Positions 33,041 through 40,710 of a stretch of DNA of 64,000 bases are shown one piece after another. Made by a program: the position numbers and the translations under genes. Positions within the stretch are counted from its first letter, which is position 1; each line of letters starts with the position of its first letter. Origin of the DNA: Marinagarivorans sp. (lineage in GTDB: Bacteria > Pseudomonadota > Gammaproteobacteria > Pseudomonadales > Cellvibrionaceae); contig JANQJB010000052.1 in NCBI GenBank assembly GCA_028281865.1, forward strand, positions 1 through 64,000, written 5' to 3'. Under the pieces are notes generated by a model, which was not told the origin of the DNA, did not search any database, and saw only the letters and a program-made list of their open reading frames with translations.

Positions 33041-34636
33041 ATGAAAAAAGCTAAATTAGTGGTCGCTCTTGTTGCGGCTGTTACAGCAGCCCCGGCGGCC
33101 CTTGCCGGCACAGCGCCTTATTTCAACCCTTTGACTCAATCTAGTGCGGTGGCCTCACCCAACCACATCAACGAATTGAATTCACCTTGGCAAGCACCTG
33201 CTGGCATCAGCCAAGTTAATTTGATGAGCATGAATGAAGTTGAAGCTGATGTTAATCAATCTATTCAACGCGTTGCAGCTGGTCGAAACTCTTCAATGTT
33301 TGACATGCTCGCCTACGATCCGACTGGTCGTTACATTTTTATTCCTCACGAAACTCCTATCGGTGCCGGTGTTTCCCGTTACGATACTCAAAACGACTTC
33401 AACGAATTGCTTTTCGCAGGTGACCAGGGCGGCGCCAACGGTGATTGGGATGATGACTTCGCGGCATTTGACCCTGCGCGTTACACTCCAAACGGTACTG
33501 TAATTGCTGCTGAAGAGTGGTCTGGTTTAGGTCGAGTTGTTGAGATACTTGATCCCTTAGGCCCAGCGCCAGTAGATCCGACTGCGACTGCTTTGGTTGA
33601 AGGAACTGACTACCGCGTATTAAATAGCATCGCTAAAGTTGCTCACGAAGGTATCAACTTTTCTGAGAAGCACCCTAACGAAGTTATTTATTTCATCGAC
33701 GAATGGCGTTCAGGTTCTATCTACAAATTAGTTTTAGCAACTCCTGGCGACTACGTTGCAGGTGGAACTACTTACGTTCTCTCGGTAGATGCTTTTGCTA
33801 ACGCCGCAGAAGGCAATAATCCTGCTGATTACTACAACGAAGTGACTGCGCCTCGATTTGGCCCTGCGACTTGGGTGCCTATCACTGACGCTAACGGCAA
33901 TGCACTACCTGGCATTACCGATCCGTTCCTTGATGGACCAACCAACGATCCTCGCACTAACACTAATACGCGTGGAGGCCGTGTTGCTGCTGATGATGTA
34001 GGTGGCACTCCTTATGGTCGCCCAGAAGATATGGAAGTTGCAATTTTGCCAAACGGTAACGAGATGCTTTATATAACCACCACTTCCGAGAATGCTGTAA
34101 TTTCAGTCGAAAACACCGGCGCTAACACTGCAATCGTTCGCCAATTTGCATCTCAAGCGACGCCTAAAAATGCTGGTTTCCCTGGAACTACTGGAGTGTT
34201 TAACTCTCCCGACAACCTCGCTCAAGACGCATTAGGAAACATCTACATTATCGAAGATAGCCCTAACAGCGGTGACGTGGGTGGCGACATTTGGTTCGCA
34301 CGTGACACTGACGCTGACGGAGTTGCTGAATCACTCGATCACTTCATGAGCTTGCAAGTCAATGGTTCTGAATCAACAGGTATGATCTTCCACCCAACTG
34401 ATCCAACTAAGTTTGTTGTTGCTGTTCAGCATCCTGAGAGCACAAACTTGGCTAACGTTCCCGGCGGGTTCGGAGATGCTGTTTGGGAATTTGATGTTAG
34501 CGAAGTTAACCCTCCTGCATGCCAAAGCAATGGTGGCTCACGCATTTGGAACTGGATTGCTAATCGCTTTGTTAAATCTTGCTCACGCAAAAACGACTTT
34601 ACTTTCGTTCGTTTGTTAGAGCGCCAAGCGAACTGA
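33041..34636 (+). CDS. PhoX/DUF839-like secreted beta-propeller protein
   Basis: A 531-residue protein with Sec signal peptide (MKKAKLVVALVAAVTAAPAALA, cleavage after about residue 23). VIAAEEWSGLGRVVEI, GRPEDMEVAILPNG, NSPDNLAQDALGNIYIIED and STGMIFHPTD follow the order of motifs in PhoX/DUF839 proteins, whose members include Ca/Fe-dependent alkaline phosphatases. The twin-arginine signal typical of true PhoX is missing (Sec type here), so phosphatase activity is uncertain. The frame is open from 32885, but GGTGGAG before ATG 33041 and the signal peptide fix the start there. The three-copy repeat in its leader suggests dedicated regulation. It probably works in the periplasm or outside the cell. 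Confidence 0.78.
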   Translation: MKKAKLVVALVAAVTAAPAALAGTAPYFNPLTQSSAVASPNHINELNSPWQAPAGISQVNLMSMNEVEADVNQSIQRVAAGRNSSMFDMLAYDPTGRYIFIPHETPIGAGVSRYDTQNDFNELLFAGDQGGANGDWDDDFAAFDPARYTPNGTVIAAEEWSGLGRVVEILDPLGPAPVDPTATALVEGTDYRVLNSIAKVAHEGINFSEKHPNEVIYFIDEWRSGSIYKLVLATPGDYVAGGTTYVLSVDAFANAAEGNNPADYYNEVTAPRFGPATWVPITDANGNALPGITDPFLDGPTNDPRTNTNTRGGRVAADDVGGTPYGRPEDMEVAILPNGNEMLYITTTSENAVISVENTGANTAIVRQFASQATPKNAGFPGTTGVFNSPDNLAQDALGNIYIIEDSPNSGDVGGDIWFARDTDADGVAESLDHFMSLQVNGSESTGMIFHPTDPTKFVVAVQHPESTNLANVPGGFGDAVWEFDVSEVNPPACQSNGGSRIWNWIANRFVKSCSRKNDFTFVRLLERQAN

Positions 34637-34650
34637 GTTCGCAGTAGTGC

Positions 34651-34726
34651 TTGAGTCGCTTGACGTAAAGTCTGGCGACTCAATTTGCAACCACGGTGAA
34701 GTGTAAGAAATAGGGAAGCGACTCAA
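34651..34726 (+). promoter_or_regulatory. Three copies of a 9-bp word between PhoX-like and VPLPA-CTERM genes
   Basis: TTGAGTCGC (34651-34659) is the reverse complement of GCGACTCAA at 34675-34683 and 34718-34726. The first pair makes a 9-bp hairpin just after the PhoX-like stop; the third copy could compete for the inverted copy. The hairpin lacks a T-run. A second hairpin, ACTCTTT/AAAGAGT (34763-34784), lies just before the next start and would cover its weak ribosome site. Confidence 0.5.
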
Positions 34727-34794
34727 GGATGTACCTCGTGGCCAAGGGAAGGACACCGGCTTACTCTTTACCCTAAAAAAGAGTGTAATAAATC

Positions 34795-35535
34795 ATGAAA
34801 AAAAGAGTTTTATTAAGTGCAGCAAGTGCTGTTCTTTTTTCCTTTCAGGCCCATGCCGCCATTGTTGATGCCGATGCGAAAATGACCGGTTTTAGTGTTA
34901 GCACCACTGGTTCAGCGACTTTTGATTTTACCTTTGGCGTTAGTGATTGGTTTACTGCTGAAGCACTTGCCAACGACTTTACAGTTTGGTCTGTTGCAGA
35001 CTCCGATGCAGGATCATCCTATGCGGAAGCGGCTGCCCTATCTTTACCTGCGGATGGTACTACGGCTGAATCGTTAGCTGTTTCAGATGCTTTGGATATC
35101 GGGGCATCTTCAGCAGCCTCTGCTTTGGATGCCGGAGACGCTGCGGCTACCACTACCGGTGAAATGGGTTATGAAGTTAGCGGCACTGGACTTGTCACAC
35201 TAACTTTTGATGTTGAATTGTTTAACAGCATCACCGGAGCGACTGGAAGCGAATTTGCCTCTTCAGCCGTAACGGTTTCCGACTCCTTCAGTGGCGAGTT
35301 CTCTGAGTTGGCAATCGATAGCGATGGCTTTGGCGGTGATATATTCGACGACTTGTTTGACTCCATCAGCTTCAGCTTTGATGTCGACGGTTTTGATGAA
35401 GGTTTCCTCTATGTTGAAACTTTTGCACTTGCAGACACAGGTGTTGCGCCCGTACCAGTACCAGCTGCTGCTTGGTTATTCGGCACAGGCTTAATGGCCC
35501 TCGGTGCCATTGCGCGACGACGTCGTAAAAGTTAA
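34795..35535 (+). CDS. VPLPA-CTERM (PEP-CTERM-like) sorted exported protein
   Basis: A 246-residue protein with signal peptide (MKKRVLLSAASAVLFSFQAHA) and a C-terminal tripartite sorting signal: VPVPAAAWLFGTGLMALG (motif plus membrane helix, about 222-239) and a final Arg-rich AIARRRRKS. This is the VPLPA-CTERM form recognised by an exosortase, which would cut and attach the protein at the surface or release it into a matrix. The body is very rich in Ala, Ser, Asp and Gly, acidic, with no cysteine, like other exopolymer-associated PEP-CTERM proteins. No exosortase gene is in the window. The ribosome site is weak (AAGAG) and lies in a hairpin. A terminator-like stem follows. Confidence 0.88.
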   Translation: MKKRVLLSAASAVLFSFQAHAAIVDADAKMTGFSVSTTGSATFDFTFGVSDWFTAEALANDFTVWSVADSDAGSSYAEAAALSLPADGTTAESLAVSDALDIGASSAASALDAGDAAATTTGEMGYEVSGTGLVTLTFDVELFNSITGATGSEFASSAVTVSDSFSGEFSELAIDSDGFGGDIFDDLFDSISFSFDVDGFDEGFLYVETFALADTGVAPVPVPAAAWLFGTGLMALGAIARRRRKS

Positions 35536-35546
35536 GCGCCTCGAAG

Positions 35547-35577
35547 AACTGGTGTGGGATTGTTTCCCGCTCCAGTT
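35547..35577 (+). terminator. Probable terminator after the VPLPA-CTERM gene
   Basis: AACTGG...GGGA pairs with TCCC...CCAGTT (35547-35559 and 35565-35577) with three central mismatches. Only a short T-run follows, so termination may be modest. Confidence 0.5.
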
Positions 35578-35919
35578 TATTGAAAACTTAAAATTGTATT
35601 TCCTTTTATTCAAGTTTCTTGCAGTACAGGTGTGCTCTACCAATTCTTTTCTGGAAACTGCGGTTCCGTTGTTCCTGCATTGTTTAGCTCAGCAAATACT
35701 CAGTTTGTTCTTGTGGGTGTGTCTTTTATCTGGCGACTTTTTAACAATTTTTAAGTGAGCCTTATTAATTTTTGAGAGATGATTCTACCCAAAACGACTG
35801 ATTTTTGATCTAATAGTCATCCTTTGCGCCTGTGCATTTATGAGCTTTTAGTTACCATCGGAAGGGCTTAATACCCATATAAATGCGCGGTGAATTATTT
35901 TCGATTTTAGGAGTTATGT
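35578..35919 (+). other. Gap before the poly-Ser lipoprotein gene
   Basis: About 340 bp with no convincing gene. The plus-strand frame running through 35504-35758 has no start signal of its own and overlaps the VPLPA-CTERM gene, so it is not taken as real. The last 20 bases carry AGGAG, the ribosome site of the next gene. Confidence 0.4.
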
Positions 35920-37242
35920 ATGTGTATAAAGGGGCAATTCTTGTTTTATAGTACGTACGGCGCAGCTATTCGATATTTTGTCGTTGCGTGTCTGCTTAGC
36001 TTGTGCGCATGTGTTGCGGAAGATGGTGAGGGAAGTAACTCGCCTTCATCGACAAGTTCTTCGTCGTCCAGCTCTTCCTCTACAAGTAGTTCGTCATCGA
36101 GTACGTCTTCCTCAAGTTCTTCTTCCTCTAGCTCCTCTTCATCAAGTTCGACTTCGAGCTCTTCTTCCTCGAGTTCTTCTTCGTCTAGCTCCTCATCCTC
36201 GACTAGCGCTTCTTCGAGTTCGTCCAGTTCATCTTCCAGTTCGGGCGTTGTTGAATTAGATCCGGTGATTAAACTATTAATTGCCGGTGACGGAGTATTC
36301 ACAACAGAATTCGATACTCGCACCATGAGCTTTGGTAACAATAAAAAACACAATGATGACAGATCCAGTTATGCGCTTGTGAGCGATAAAGACTTTGTCT
36401 ACACGTCCTGGAAAACAGAGCTTAAAGCTTATAACTGGGAAAGCGGAAACTTGAGTTTATTAAATTCGCGTATGACCGGTGGAGATGTAGCGACGCACAT
36501 GTCCTTTGACCCTGATCAATCGCACTTAGCGGTAGCAAACTTTGGCACGGGGGATTTTGTTGTTTATAGCCTAGACCCGGAGACAGGTGAAATTAATAAC
36601 GATGCTCAACGGCGGACGCGCAACGCCAATGCTAATGCACACTGGGTCGGTTGGGATAAAACTGGAGATAAGGTTTATGTCGTTTATCGCGGTGGAAACG
36701 ATGTAAGACGTTACGATTTTGATAAGCAAAGTGGCACACTTGCAGAAAACTTTACCGTTGCGTTTTCGGGTCAAAATGGCGATGGTTTACGTCATATGGC
36801 TTTTCACCCAACTTCTGACAAAGCTTATATACTGACCGAAACTTCGAGCGCTTTGATTGCAACGCGAGTCTTGCCAAATGGAAATTTGGAACAAATACAA
36901 CGCTTTTCCACTTTGCCGAATAATTTCAATAGAGAAAATAAAGCTGCGCATATTCTCATTAATAAAGAAGGTACTGTACTTTATATTTCGAATCGTGGTC
37001 ATGACAGCATCGTAGCTTATAGTATTGATGACGAAGGAAAATTAACGCTTATCGAAAGGGAAACACAAAATGTAGCAACACCGCGTGTGATTTATTTAAT
37101 GAACGGACATGGTATTTTATTTTCGGCCAATCAAACCGCGAATAGCGTTAGCGCTTTTGGTGTTGGACTTGCCGGGGAATTAGATTTTAAAGCGAGAAGC
37201 AAATCGATAACAAATGCAAAATTTGTGATGCCGCTTCCTTGA
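35920..37242 (+). CDS. Poly-serine-linker lipoprotein with lactonase-like beta-propeller
   Basis: A 440-residue protein. Hydrophobic segment 17-29 leads to lipobox LCAC with C31. Residues 41-110 are an almost pure serine linker, the type found in secreted carbohydrate-active and surface proteins of Cellvibrio and Saccharophagus. The C-terminal 330 residues are a seven-bladed propeller of the lactonase (6-phosphogluconolactonase-like, PF10282) or YVTN kind, with repeats such as HMSFDPDQSHLAVANFGTGD and HMAFHPTSDKAYILTE. The enzyme class is not certain; many such propellers are binding proteins. GGAG (35910-35913) is 6 nt before the ATG. The codon mix in the Ser tract (TCT, TCG, TCA, AGT, AGC) argues against simple slippage expansion. 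Confidence 0.85.
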   Translation: MCIKGQFLFYSTYGAAIRYFVVACLLSLCACVAEDGEGSNSPSSTSSSSSSSSSTSSSSSSTSSSSSSSSSSSSSSSTSSSSSSSSSSSSSSSSTSASSSSSSSSSSSGVVELDPVIKLLIAGDGVFTTEFDTRTMSFGNNKKHNDDRSSYALVSDKDFVYTSWKTELKAYNWESGNLSLLNSRMTGGDVATHMSFDPDQSHLAVANFGTGDFVVYSLDPETGEINNDAQRRTRNANANAHWVGWDKTGDKVYVVYRGGNDVRRYDFDKQSGTLAENFTVAFSGQNGDGLRHMAFHPTSDKAYILTETSSALIATRVLPNGNLEQIQRFSTLPNNFNRENKAAHILINKEGTVLYISNRGHDSIVAYSIDDEGKLTLIERETQNVATPRVIYLMNGHGILFSANQTANSVSAFGVGLAGELDFKARSKSITNAKFVMPLP

Positions 37243-37263
37243 GGGATAAAAAAGCGGGCAGAG

Positions 37264-37324
37264 CACCCATTTACAAGTTTATAACTTAAGTATTTTTCGT
37301 TTTAGCTTTTATAACGTGGGTGTC
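37264..37324. repeat. Imperfect inverted-repeat element, copy 1
   Basis: About 60 bp beginning CACCCATT and ending GTGGGTGTC, with an internal TTTTTCGTTTT-[AG]-GCTTTT block. A related copy lies at 40303-40369. The ends are inverted (CACCCA/TGGGTG). Both copies sit just downstream of a lipoprotein gene and may act as terminators. Confidence 0.55.
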
Positions 37325-37615
37325 TTGTTACTCATGTTGTTACTCGTCGCATGGCCAACGGGCGTGCCATTCTTAAAAGGAAATTTCGAGAACCTATAAG
37401 CGCTCCTTTTTTGACGTACTTATCAAAGTCAAGTCTGTAGGCTGGATTGATGCAGACTTTGTCTCACTTCATGAAATCAAAAATACATTTTTACCTACAT
37501 TTAGTGATAGTTTGATCGGATGTGTGCTTGCGCCCTTGCCGTTGGTGTCTCGACTCTGGGCTTCGTTTTAGCTTTGTTTCTTCCATTTTAGCTTCGGTGC
37601 TACAGGTAAAACGGC
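37325..37615 (+). other. Gap before the metalloprotease gene
   Basis: About 290 bp with no ORF worth reporting on either strand. I see no strong palindrome and no clear sigma-70 promoter. Confidence 0.35.
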
Positions 37616-40225
37616 ATGTCTATATTAAGACGCTGTATAATAATAACAGTCTATTTTTTTATATCTTATTCACTTATCGCTTGCGTTGCTGATTCGGGGA
37701 GCAATGCAACCAAGTCGCTCGAAATTACCATTGTCGGTGCCGGCGCCATAGACACAGACGGCGGGCCTCGCTGTGCTGCTTCTTGTAAGCAAAATATCAC
37801 TCATGAAATGTCCTCGTTAAAATTGACTGCAATACCCGATGACGGTTCTGTTTTCAAAGAGTGGCGCGGAGCGTGTTCTGGTGTGTCAACGACCTGTGAG
37901 CTTAGCGCAGAAGTAGATATAAAGGTTGAAGCAATATTTGAAGAAAAACCGAGTGTGCTGACGCTTAATAAACTTGTTGTTTATAACACGGAGACAAATA
38001 AACCAATAGCTGAGCTGCAAGAGTTATTTGATGGTGCAATTATCAATCTTGATGAATTGGGGCAAAATTTAACACTTGTCGCTGAAGCTTCTGATGATGT
38101 TGGCAGTGTTGTTTTTTCTGTAGATGGCGAACCGGTCATAACCGAAAGTTCAGTGCCCTTTGCGCTTGCTAGTGATAACGCAGGCGACCTGAATACCTGG
38201 GACTTGAGCCGGGGCAATTACACGGTCAGTGCACAAACATATAGTGAAGACGGTGGGCGGGGAGAAGCGGGTGAAAGCCTGACATTTACAATATCGCTAG
38301 TCTCTTTAGAGTGGGCGCTTGATCAAAACGAATTGCTTTTTAATGCGGAAGTGGGCAGTCAAGCTGAAACGCATTCTTTGGTTTTGTCGAATCGAGGTAA
38401 TATCGAAGGGGAATTTTCTTTTTCAGAAATCCCTGACTGGCTATCGATAATGCCAGAGGCGGGAACGCTACAAGCCGGTGAATCGATCACGCTTAATTTG
38501 TCCACTGAAAAATGCTCGGAGACAATCCGGCAGACTCACACTTTAACACCCTCAAATCGCAGCCAAATAAAGGTTGAAACTGCGTTAGTCCGCAATTGTA
38601 TTTCGCAAGCAAAAGGTGATATCGATTTTGCGATAGATCGGTTTTACATTAACCAAAGTGTACCTGCGCTGGATTCGAAGCAAGACCTTAATGACCAGGT
38701 TGAATTAGTACTCAATCGACCGGGTATGGCTCGAGCTTTTGTTAGTATCGATAAAAACGATCAGCAAGTAGAAATTCCCGAGGTGAGAATTTATTGGCAG
38801 GATGGTGATGGAAGCTCGGGCTTTGTCAGTTTGGAAAAGGCAAAAGAAAATAAAATGCAACTGAATGAAGGTATTTTAAACGATACTCATAACTATTTAT
38901 TGCCGCGTTCTTTCTTTAAAGCTGGTAGGCGTTTTTATGTTGAAGTTGATCCAGAAAATCGCATTGCTGAAAGCAACGAAGATAATAATATTTACCCGCC
39001 ACTTAACTCATCAAAGGCCGATAAAGAGGGGTTTTTACGCTATTCGATCAGAGATGTTCCGGTACTTAAATTGACAATTATCCCGCTCGTGATAAAAGGA
39101 GAGGCCCCGAACTTAACCCAGGAAAGGTTGGATGGTTTGTTAGACTACACTTTTGTTCGTCATCCTCTGAACCAATTAGATGTAGAAGTTAGGGAACCTT
39201 TTACCTATGTCAGAAATAAAAACGCAAAAGGGGATGCTTGGGATGACATTATGGATCAAATGGAGCTGATTGCGAAAGAAGGTGATCGTTCAAGACACTA
39301 TGCGGCATTACTTGATCAAGCTCCAGATAAAGGCAGTACTATTGGCATTGCCAACACCCCCGGTAGGGTGCTTGCTTCACGCATTATAAAAACATCTTTT
39401 TCACACGAGCTAGGGCATAATTTTGGTTTAGATCATTCACCCTGCGGCAAACCCTCTGGTATAGATAAAAATTATCCTTATGCAAAAGCCGCTATCGGTA
39501 TTTGGGGCTACGATGTTATTGCCGAGCGATTGCGCAATAAAGATCTTCCGGATTTTATGAGTTACTGTGACCCGGAGTGGGTCAGTGACTATACGTTTAA
39601 GAAAACCTTGAGGCGACGCGGCGGTAAACTATTAAACGACAACTCTCGCAGATTGCAGAAATCCTCGCCAATTAAACTGGCTAAAAATCAAAACGTTATA
39701 ATTGTCAGTGGACAGGTTGAAAACGAAATACTGTCTTTGACTCGAATAACCAATACACGAGCAGCTCTAGAAAATACGCCAGGCAGCACGTATTTACTTG
39801 AGGGTAAGGATAAGTCTGGCAATACTATATTTTCAATACCGTTCGACACTATAAATCTTGATCATTCCCGTATCGATCAATTTAGTATCGTTGCTCCCCT
39901 TCCTCAAGGGGTGGTGTTGAAGCGATTGCTTATTAGTAAGGCCGGTAAGGTTCTGTTAGAAAAAAAGAGCCCGGATATGGCAGTGATGCTGCGTAAACCT
40001 GAGGCCGGCGAAATTAATGCGACTCGATTAAACCTGTCCACCGTTGAGTTAAAGATTACTAAACCTCACGAAACAGCCATCGTGCGTAATTCTGATACTG
40101 AAGCGATAATTGCGATTCTGGATAGTGATACGACCACAGTGAATTTGTATACTGAAGCGAATAATTTAACAGTTGAAATTGTTAATGGGTTTAGTGCTTT
40201 TAAGCATGATGTCGCGATCGAATAG
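37616..40225 (+). CDS. Zinc metalloprotease lipoprotein (HExxHxxGxxH)
   Basis: An 869-residue exported protein. Lipobox LIAC gives a lipidated C23. Residues 34-110 contain GSVFKEWRGACSG and paired cysteines (PRCAASC, TTCEL), a bacterial surface repeat of the InlB-B/Listeria-Bacteroides type. Ig-like segments follow (115-330 and about 335-480). The catalytic zinc motif HELGHNFGLDH is at 597-607, and FMSYCDP about 40 residues later is a plausible Met-turn, so it belongs to the metzincin-like proteases. The region after it (665-869) is beta-rich. It probably degrades extracellular proteins at the cell surface. A repeat element like that after the preceding gene follows its stop. Confidence 0.85.
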   Translation: MSILRRCIIITVYFFISYSLIACVADSGSNATKSLEITIVGAGAIDTDGGPRCAASCKQNITHEMSSLKLTAIPDDGSVFKEWRGACSGVSTTCELSAEVDIKVEAIFEEKPSVLTLNKLVVYNTETNKPIAELQELFDGAIINLDELGQNLTLVAEASDDVGSVVFSVDGEPVITESSVPFALASDNAGDLNTWDLSRGNYTVSAQTYSEDGGRGEAGESLTFTISLVSLEWALDQNELLFNAEVGSQAETHSLVLSNRGNIEGEFSFSEIPDWLSIMPEAGTLQAGESITLNLSTEKCSETIRQTHTLTPSNRSQIKVETALVRNCISQAKGDIDFAIDRFYINQSVPALDSKQDLNDQVELVLNRPGMARAFVSIDKNDQQVEIPEVRIYWQDGDGSSGFVSLEKAKENKMQLNEGILNDTHNYLLPRSFFKAGRRFYVEVDPENRIAESNEDNNIYPPLNSSKADKEGFLRYSIRDVPVLKLTIIPLVIKGEAPNLTQERLDGLLDYTFVRHPLNQLDVEVREPFTYVRNKNAKGDAWDDIMDQMELIAKEGDRSRHYAALLDQAPDKGSTIGIANTPGRVLASRIIKTSFSHELGHNFGLDHSPCGKPSGIDKNYPYAKAAIGIWGYDVIAERLRNKDLPDFMSYCDPEWVSDYTFKKTLRRRGGKLLNDNSRRLQKSSPIKLAKNQNVIIVSGQVENEILSLTRITNTRAALENTPGSTYLLEGKDKSGNTIFSIPFDTINLDHSRIDQFSIVAPLPQGVVLKRLLISKAGKVLLEKKSPDMAVMLRKPEAGEINATRLNLSTVELKITKPHETAIVRNSDTEAIIAILDSDTTTVNLYTEANNLTVEIVNGFSAFKHDVAIE

Positions 40226-40302
40226 TGGGTTTTAACTCCATTATTTTTTAACTGCAAATGCAAAGTTAAAAAGTTAAAAAGTTAAAAAACAGTTAAAAAA
40301 GA

Positions 40303-40369
40303 CACCCATTATAAAGTTTTATAGCGTTGGCTTTTTTTCGTTTTGGCTTTTTTAAAGTGGGTAGGTGTC
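40303..40369. repeat. Imperfect inverted-repeat element, copy 2
   Basis: Starts CACCCATTATAAAG and ends AAAGTGGGTAGGTGTC, sharing the TTTTTCGTTTT-[AG]-GCTTTT core with copy 1 at 37264. It is preceded at 40261-40300 by four AAGTTAAAAA-like tandem units. It separates the metalloprotease gene from the small convergent gene at 40423. Confidence 0.55.
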
Positions 40370-40422
40370 GTATTAATCTTTTTTAATCTTATGATTGTTT
40401 GTGCTATTTTTGGGTTAATACG

Positions 40423-40602
40423 CTACTTCTTTGGTCCCATAAACCACCACAGAATAACTCCGATAAGTGGTAAAAGTAGAATAAGTACGACCCAAAGCAC
40501 TTTTATCCCAGTTGTTGAGCTGCTTTGGACTATTTTAATAATCGCCCATACGTTGATGATTAACAGTATTAGGCCAAAAATGCCGTTGATCTCAATGCCC
40601 AT
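40423..40602 (-). CDS. Tiny membrane protein, PLDc_N-like
   Basis: A 59-residue ORF on the minus strand. It begins MGIEINGIFGLILLIINVWA (first membrane helix), continues IIKIVQSSSTTGIKVLW and a second helix LILLLPLIGVILWWFMG, and ends PKK. This helix-loop-helix with the PLIG-x3-W-x2-MGP ending is typical of the phospholipase D-nuclease N-terminal (PLDc_N) family of small membrane proteins; no catalytic domain is attached. A good ribosome site (CGGGAG, 8 nt from ATG) supports it. The 92-residue plus-strand frame over the same bases is its shadow. Function unknown. Confidence 0.8.
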   Translation of the reverse strand: MGIEINGIFGLILLIINVWAIIKIVQSSSTTGIKVLWVVLILLLPLIGVILWWFMGPKK

Positions 40603-40710
40603 AGTTATATCTCCCGAATAAAATTGATTTTGGCGTTGCCCATGTTACTCCAATTTTAGGGCTTTTGTTAACAACAGCCAAAGTTAGGCACTCACTCCAA
40701 AAGAAGACAA

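Noticed and set aside
35946-36353. Acidic ORF antisense to the poly-Ser linker
   Set aside because: Its Glu/Asp/Leu repeats are only the reverse reading of serine codons.
40343-40621. 92-codon plus-strand ORF
   Set aside because: It is the reverse of the PLDc_N-like gene, and the minus-strand frame has the better ribosome site and family match.
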